Shown here piece by piece: positions 6,894 to 10,432 of a DNA stretch of 10,432 nucleotides. Source of the DNA: JBFGFG01 sp041627475 (GTDB lineage Bacteria > Actinomycetota > Nitriliruptoria > Nitriliruptorales > Nitriliruptoraceae); assembly GCA_041627475.1 (NCBI GenBank), contig JBFKQZ010000097.1, forward strand, positions 1-10,432. The letters run 5' to 3'. The notes below the pieces were generated by a model. It was not told where the DNA came from. It worked only from the letters and a program-made list of their open reading frames with translations, and ran no database searches. A program made the translations under genes and the position numbers. Numbering within the stretch: the stretch's first letter is position 1; every line of letters begins with the position of its first letter.

Positions 6894-6916
6894 CGACCAA
6901 GACGGAGTGCCCCCCG

Positions 6917-7486
6917 ATGCGCCTCGCCCACCTGCTGCTCACCGCAGCGATCGCCGTCACGGCGACCGCCTGCGCCGCTGACGAGCCCGAGGCGACGCCC
7001 GCCTTCGAGGTCGTCACCGAGGCGTCGATCACCCCTGGTGACGACGTCCCGGCCCCTTCCGGTGAGATCGTGCTCACGATCACCGGCGACATCGACGTCA
7101 CCAACGACGGGAACAGCCTCGCCTTCGACATGGCGACGCTCGAGGAGCTCGGGACCGTGGCGTACACGGTCGACGACGCACAGGCGCTCGGTCGCGAGGT
7201 CCGGTTCACGGGCGTCCTCCTGTCCGACGTGCTGGCCGTGGCCGGGGCAGCGGACGACGCGACGACCCTGCACACCGTCGCACTGAACGACTACGCGGTG
7301 GACATCCCCGTCCAGGACGCGGCCGACTACCCGGTCCTGATCGCGACCGCGGCCGACGGCGACCGCATGCCCGTCGACGCGTACGGGCCCGTGCGCGTCG
7401 TCTACCCGTACCACGCCTTCGACCTCGACCCGGTCGAGTACGACCCGCGCTGGAACTGGCAGCTCGCCGAGATCGACGTCCGATGA
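6917..7486 (+). CDS. Lipoprotein with sulfite-oxidase-like (molybdopterin-binding domain) fold, probable sensor partner
   Basis: This 189-residue exported protein starts with a short signal sequence (MRLAHLLLTAAIAVTATAC). Cys19 is the likely lipidated residue, although the lipobox ATAC is not ideal. After an acidic, Pro-rich linker, residues about 50-189 resemble the oxidoreductase molybdopterin-binding domain (PF00174-like) found in small periplasmic proteins encoded next to sensor kinases. Visible markers are LTITGDIDVTN, the FDMATLEELG strand-helix, VRFTGVLLSDVLAVAGA, VALNDYAVDIPV, and GPVRVVYPY near the C-terminus. Besides the lipobox there is no Cys, so the Mo-ligating Cys of true sulfite oxidases is absent and a redox reaction is unlikely. 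A longer reading from GTG 6854 was rejected, because it would begin inside the regulatory repeats and bury the signal peptide. Its stop overlaps the kinase start (ATGA), suggesting an extracytoplasmic sensor subunit for that kinase. Confidence 0.8.
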   Translation: MRLAHLLLTAAIAVTATACAADEPEATPAFEVVTEASITPGDDVPAPSGEIVLTITGDIDVTNDGNSLAFDMATLEELGTVAYTVDDAQALGREVRFTGVLLSDVLAVAGAADDATTLHTVALNDYAVDIPVQDAADYPVLIATAADGDRMPVDAYGPVRVVYPYHAFDLDPVEYDPRWNWQLAEIDVR

Positions 7487-9720
7487 CCACCGTGCGCAGC
7501 CTGCTCCGCCGCCTGGCCGGGCGCCCGAGCAGCGGCGTGATGTACGCGCTGCTCGGCGTCCTGCTGCTCAGCACCGTGGTCCTCAGCCGGATGGTCTGGC
7601 AGCAGACCTCCACGCTGGAGACCAGCGTCGAGCTGACGGGCGAGACCGTCAACGCCAACGTGCGCACGGCCGGCCAGACCCAGCGCGAGCTGCTCCGCCT
7701 CGAGACCGCACTGCTGGCCGACGAGCTGGATCTCGAGCAGGTCGAGCTGCTGCGGTCCTTCGTCACCCAGCGCATGGGCGAGATGGTGCTGCCATACCAC
7801 CGTGCGGCCCTCGGCACCGATGACCTGCTCGCCCAGGCGGAGGTCATCGAGTCGACCTGGTCCACGGACGTCGAGCCGGCCGTCGCCGCGTTCGCGTCCG
7901 ACCCGGGAATGTTCACGCCGGCCGCGCGCCGTCTGCTCGTCGAGGACATCGCAGGGCTCGAGCTCGCTGTCAACACCCTGGCCGCGGATGCCGAGATCCA
8001 CCGGCGCACGAACGCCGGCCGGGCCAACGCCGCCGCCGTCGACGTCCTGGACGGCACCCGCGTGCTGCTGGTCGGCCTCATCGCGATGCTCACCGGCTTC
8101 GTGGTGGTGGCCGCGCTCGTCGTGTTCACGTGGCGACGCATGGCCCGACAGCGCGAGCACGACCTCAGCGAGCAGATGACACTGGCCACCGAGGTCCGCA
8201 CGCTGTCGCAGGTGGCCAGCTCCACCGACAACATGGTCATCGTCACCGACGCCGCGGGCCGGACCGAGTGGGTCAACGACGCCTTCACCCGGACCACCGG
8301 CTACACGCTCGACGACGTGCTCGGCATCGTCCCCGGGGACGTCCTGCAGGGGCCGGACACCGACCCGGCCACCATCGCGACGATGCGTGAGGCCCTGGCG
8401 GCCGGGGAGGGCTTCAACGTCGAGATCGTCAACTACACGGTCGAGGGCTACCCGTACTGGGTCGAGCTCGACGTCCAGCCGGTGCGTGGTGAGGACGGGC
8501 GCATCGAGCACTTCATCGCCGTCCAGTCCGACATCACCGAGCGGCGCGAGATGGAGGAGCGGCTCGTGGCGGCACGCGACGCCGCCGAGGAGCTCGCCCA
8601 CGAGAAGGCGATGTTCCTCGCCAGCATGAGTCACGAGATCCGCACCCCGCTGAACGCCGTCATCGGGCTGAGCGGGATGCTGCTCGACACCGACCTCGAC
8701 GACCAGCAGCGGCAGTACGCCATGACCGCGCGTCGCAGCGGGAGCCTGCTCCTGGAGCTGATCAACAACATCCTCAGCTTCTCCGCGCTCGAAGCGGGGA
8801 AGGTCGAGCTCGAGCGCCGCCCCGCCGACCTGCGTGCCTTGGTCGCCGAGACCTGCGAGCTGTTCACGGAGCAGGCGGTCGGGAAGGGCATCGACCTCGC
8901 GTGGACGGTGGACGACGACGTCGCCGACCAGGTCCGGACCGACCCGACCCGGCTCCGGCAGGTGCTGGTCAACCTGCTCGGCAACGCCGTGAAGTTCACC
9001 GATGCCGGGACGGTCCGCGTCGAGGTCACGGCCGCCGGGGGCGGAGAGGTCGGGTTCCGGGTCGTCGACAGCGGTGTCGGCGTGCCCGACGAGGTCCGCG
9101 CACGGCTGTTCCAGCCCTTCACCCAGGCGGACTCGTCGACGTCCCGCACGCACGGGGGCACGGGGCTCGGCCTGGCCATCAGCCGCCACCTCGTCGAGCT
9201 GCTGGGGGGCACGGTCCGCATCGAGGACGGTGTCGACGGGGGCACGTGCTTCTGCTTCACCGTCGAGGCACCGGCAGTGCAGGCGGCCGCGACGCGCCGC
9301 ATCGGCGACTCGGGCGACGCGACGACCCCCCCGGAGGTCCGGATCCTGCTGGCCGAGGACGACGCGGTGAACCAGATCGTCGCCGTCCACATGCTCGGAC
9401 AGCTCGGACATGCGGTCGACGTCGTCGCCGACGGTCACGCCGTGCTGGAGGCGATCGCGGCCACGGCCTACGACCTCGTCCTGATGGACATCCACATGCC
9501 CGGGCTCGACGGCGTCGCCACGACGCAGCGGATCCGCACCGGCATGCCGCCGTCCGCGCAGCCGCGCATCATCGCCATGACAGCGAACGCCCTCGAGGGG
9601 GACCGTGAGCGCTTCCTCGCCAGCGGGATGGACGGCTACGTGAGCAAGCCCGTCTCGTTGCAGGCCCTGCGCAAGGAGCTGGCCCGCGTCCTGGCGCTGC
9701 CGTCCTTGACCGAGGCTTGA
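7483..9720 (+). CDS. Membrane hybrid histidine kinase (TM-sensor-TM-PAS-HisKA-HATPase-REC)
   Basis: This is a 745-residue kinase. TM1 spans about residues 17-37. An extracytoplasmic, mainly helical region follows (38-190), then TM2 (about 194-217). A PAS domain lies at about 230-355 (VNDAFTRTTGYTLDDVLG through HFIAVQSDITERR). HisKA has the H-box ASMSHEIRTPLNA with His384. HATPase_c has the N-box LLGNAVKFT, G1 DSGVGV and G2 GTGLGL. The C-terminal receiver has the acidic residues Glu625-Asp626-Asp627, the phosphoacceptor Asp669 (LVLMDIHMPGLDG), Thr700 and Lys722, so it looks functional. No Hpt domain follows, so phosphate from the receiver needs a separate Hpt; one is encoded at 2319-2687. The ATG overlaps the lipoprotein stop. 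No DNA-binding output is present. The stop codon and the last codons lie within the repeats of region D. Confidence 0.95.
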   Translation: MTTVRSLLRRLAGRPSSGVMYALLGVLLLSTVVLSRMVWQQTSTLETSVELTGETVNANVRTAGQTQRELLRLETALLADELDLEQVELLRSFVTQRMGEMVLPYHRAALGTDDLLAQAEVIESTWSTDVEPAVAAFASDPGMFTPAARRLLVEDIAGLELAVNTLAADAEIHRRTNAGRANAAAVDVLDGTRVLLVGLIAMLTGFVVVAALVVFTWRRMARQREHDLSEQMTLATEVRTLSQVASSTDNMVIVTDAAGRTEWVNDAFTRTTGYTLDDVLGIVPGDVLQGPDTDPATIATMREALAAGEGFNVEIVNYTVEGYPYWVELDVQPVRGEDGRIEHFIAVQSDITERREMEERLVAARDAAEELAHEKAMFLASMSHEIRTPLNAVIGLSGMLLDTDLDDQQRQYAMTARRSGSLLLELINNILSFSALEAGKVELERRPADLRALVAETCELFTEQAVGKGIDLAWTVDDDVADQVRTDPTRLRQVLVNLLGNAVKFTDAGTVRVEVTAAGGGEVGFRVVDSGVGVPDEVRARLFQPFTQADSSTSRTHGGTGLGLAISRHLVELLGGTVRIEDGVDGGTCFCFTVEAPAVQAAATRRIGDSGDATTPPEVRILLAEDDAVNQIVAVHMLGQLGHAVDVVADGHAVLEAIAATAYDLVLMDIHMPGLDGVATTQRIRTGMPPSAQPRIIAMTANALEGDRERFLASGMDGYVSKPVSLQALRKELARVLALPSLTEA

Positions 9721-9767
9721 GCCGGGCGTGAGCCCACCACCAGCCCCGGCACCGATGGTGTGGGCAC
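9705..9767 (+). promoter_or_regulatory. Regulatory region D: three 11-bp direct repeats ahead of the PMI-like cupin gene
   Basis: The repeats are CTTGAC at 9705, CTTGAG at 9716 and CGTGAG at 9727, an exact 11-base step. The conserved block CGATGGT starts at 9753 (+26) and CAC at 9765 (+38). The first repeat lies wholly in the end of the hybrid kinase gene, and the second contains its stop codon, so the control region begins in coding sequence. The cupin start codon is at 9808. Confidence 0.65.
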
Positions 9768-9807
9768 ACCCCGAGCGGGACCGCCGCTCCACCTCGAAGG
9801 AACCACC

Positions 9808-10197
9808 ATGGCCATCGCCCACCCCGCCACCGACACCGCGCGCATCGACCCCCGGCCCGAGGCCGTCGTCGACCACCGCCCCTGGGGCAGCTTCCACCAG
9901 ATCACCCACAACGAGACGACGACCGTCAAGATCATCACCGTCGACGGCGGCGGCGAGCTGAGCCTCCAGCGTCACGACCACCGTGACGAGCTGTGGACGA
10001 TCCTCGACCACGGCCTCGTCGTCGAGATCGACGGGTTCCGTCGGCCGGTGGCCGTCGGCGAGCAGGTCTGGATCCCGCGCGGCACCACGCACCGCGTCAC
10101 CAGCGTCGCCGGCCGCGCACGCTTCCTCGAGGTGGCCTTCGGCACCTTCGACGAGTGCGACATCGAACGGCTCGAGGACCGCTACGGCCGTTCCTGA
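9808..10197 (+). CDS. Stand-alone mannose-6-phosphate isomerase type II-like cupin
   Basis: This 129-residue single cupin resembles the C-terminal phosphomannose isomerase domain of bifunctional PMI/GDP-mannose pyrophosphorylases (PF01050-like). Key blocks are HRPWGSF, then LSLQRHDHRDELW (Gln54, His56, His58, Glu61), VWIPRGTTHRV (His95), and the C-terminal FDECDIERLEDRYGRS, which matches the family's DDIxRxxDxYGR ending. The metal-binding set (two His, Glu, His) is complete. The expected reaction is interconversion of fructose-6-phosphate and mannose-6-phosphate, feeding GDP-mannose. The pyrophosphorylase domain is absent and must be encoded elsewhere. ATG 9808 has GAAGGA (9796-9801) upstream; in-frame codons before it were rejected for lack of a ribosome binding site and of similarity. 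It lies alone behind region D and is a plausible sugar-supply step for the polysaccharide genes. Confidence 0.85.
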   Translation: MAIAHPATDTARIDPRPEAVVDHRPWGSFHQITHNETTTVKIITVDGGGELSLQRHDHRDELWTILDHGLVVEIDGFRRPVAVGEQVWIPRGTTHRVTSVAGRARFLEVAFGTFDECDIERLEDRYGRS

Positions 10198-10218
10198 CCG
10201 ACCGCAGGCAGGACTTCA

Positions 10219-10232
10219 CGACGGCGCCGTCG
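10219..10232. repeat. 14-bp perfect palindrome between the cupin and the next gene
   Basis: CGACGGCGCCGTCG is identical to its reverse complement. It lies 22 bases after the cupin stop and about 43 bases before the next start codon. With no loop it would be a poor terminator hairpin on its own. It could be an operator or a chance GC-rich palindrome. Confidence 0.3.
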
Positions 10233-10274
10233 AATCCAACGGGTGACCTCACCGCCACCACGTTCGGACCAGAC

Positions 10275-10432
10275 GTGCGCCGTCCTGCTCTCGCCCTCCT
10301 GACCGCCTGCTGCCTCGGTGCCCTCGCCGCGGCCCCCGCCGTGCACGTGACCGACGACGCCGAGGTCGGCGTCGTACCCGAGGGCTGCCGTCTCGTCGAC
10401 CTCGCCGGGACCCCCGACGACACCAGCGACGA
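10275..10432 (+). CDS. Start of a probable secreted protein (3' end outside window)
   Basis: A GTG-started frame stays open to the right edge for 52 codons. It begins MRRPALALLTACCLGALAAA, with two Arg followed by a hydrophobic stretch and Ala-rich residues, like a Sec signal peptide; cleavage after APA is plausible. The following residues (TDDAEVGVVPEGC, LVDLAGTPDDTSD) are acidic, as in the start of many exported actinobacterial proteins. The ribosome binding site is weak (GGA at 10266-10268), so the exact start is uncertain. The visible part shows no recognisable domain, and I do not assign a function. None of the CTTGAG repeats precedes it. Confidence 0.5.
   Translation, partial: MRRPALALLTACCLGALAAAPAVHVTDDAEVGVVPEGCRLVDLAGTPDDTSD

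Noticed and set aside
6854..6916. Lipoprotein start at GTG 6854, with AGGAGG just upstream.
   Set aside because: The AGGAGG is only two bases from the GTG and belongs to the CTTGAG repeats. Starting at ATG 6917 gives a proper signal peptide and a normally spaced GGAG.
8221..8550. The PAS domain of the hybrid kinase as a LOV photoreceptor (LQGPDTDP and following blocks look LOV-like).
   Set aside because: The flavin-binding Cys of GxNCRFLQ is absent; residues 281-289 read GIVPGDVLQ, a common non-photoactive PAS form.
2731..9732. Treating the CTTGAG sites as simple sigma-70 -35 boxes.
   Set aside because: Two or three copies per site in an exact 11-base step, and no TANNNT at 16-18 bases from any copy, fit a repeat-binding regulator better.
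2731..9732. Reading the repeats as classic PHO boxes.
   Set aside because: The 11-bp step fits, but the hexamer CTTGAG matches neither GTTCACC nor CTGTCA, and no phosphate-uptake gene is present.
7402..10092. An 896-codon open frame on the minus strand.
   Set aside because: It is a shadow of the hybrid kinase and cupin genes in GC-rich DNA: low-complexity, Gly/Asp/Val/His-rich, with no domain pattern.

Overview
The window is a very GC-rich, densely coded stretch. By eye it is about 70% G+C, with GTG starts and strongly C/G-ending codons, which points to an actinobacterium-type chromosome. No rRNA, tRNA, transposase, integrase, CRISPR array or plasmid gene is visible, and the genus cannot be fixed from this sequence.

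Layout. (1) 2-2322: two translationally coupled histidine kinases, the first cut by the window edge. (2) 2319-2687, minus strand: an orphan Hpt phosphotransfer protein whose stop codon is nested with that of the second kinase. (3) 2834-4730: a tightly coupled operon of two small STAS-domain proteins and a Wzx/MOP-type polysaccharide flippase. (4) 4849-6778: an operon of an ALG5/DPM1-like GT2 glycosyltransferase and a GT-B glycosyltransferase, ending in a strong hairpin. (5) 6917-9720: a lipoprotein with a sulfite-oxidase-like molybdopterin-binding fold, coupled to a membrane hybrid histidine kinase (PAS-HisKA-HATPase-REC). (6) 9808-10197: a stand-alone type II phosphomannose isomerase-like cupin. 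(7) 10275-end: the start of a probable secreted protein.

The most interesting signal is not a gene. The four plus-strand intergenic regions ahead of the STAS/flippase, glycosyltransferase, lipoprotein/kinase and cupin units each carry direct repeats of CTTGAG (last unit usually SRTGAG) in an 11-bp register. Each also has a second conserved block (CGANRRT) exactly 26 bp after the start of the last repeat, followed by CAC or CAT at +38. An 11-bp direct-repeat register is typical of OmpR/PhoB-family response regulators. I infer one unseen regulator controlling all four units.

Working model (inference). The lipoprotein and hybrid kinase sense a periplasmic signal. Phosphate passes from the kinase receiver to the orphan Hpt and then to a response regulator outside the window, which binds the CTTGAG repeats. 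The output is a surface or exopolysaccharide pathway: PMI-like cupin for mannose supply, GT2 and GT-B enzymes for assembly, flippase for export. The two STAS proteins, both lacking the phosphorylatable Ser, act as local modulators. The logic resembles the Vibrio fischeri syp system (hybrid kinase, Hpt, response regulator and STAS protein controlling polysaccharide genes), but in a different phylum and with different parts.
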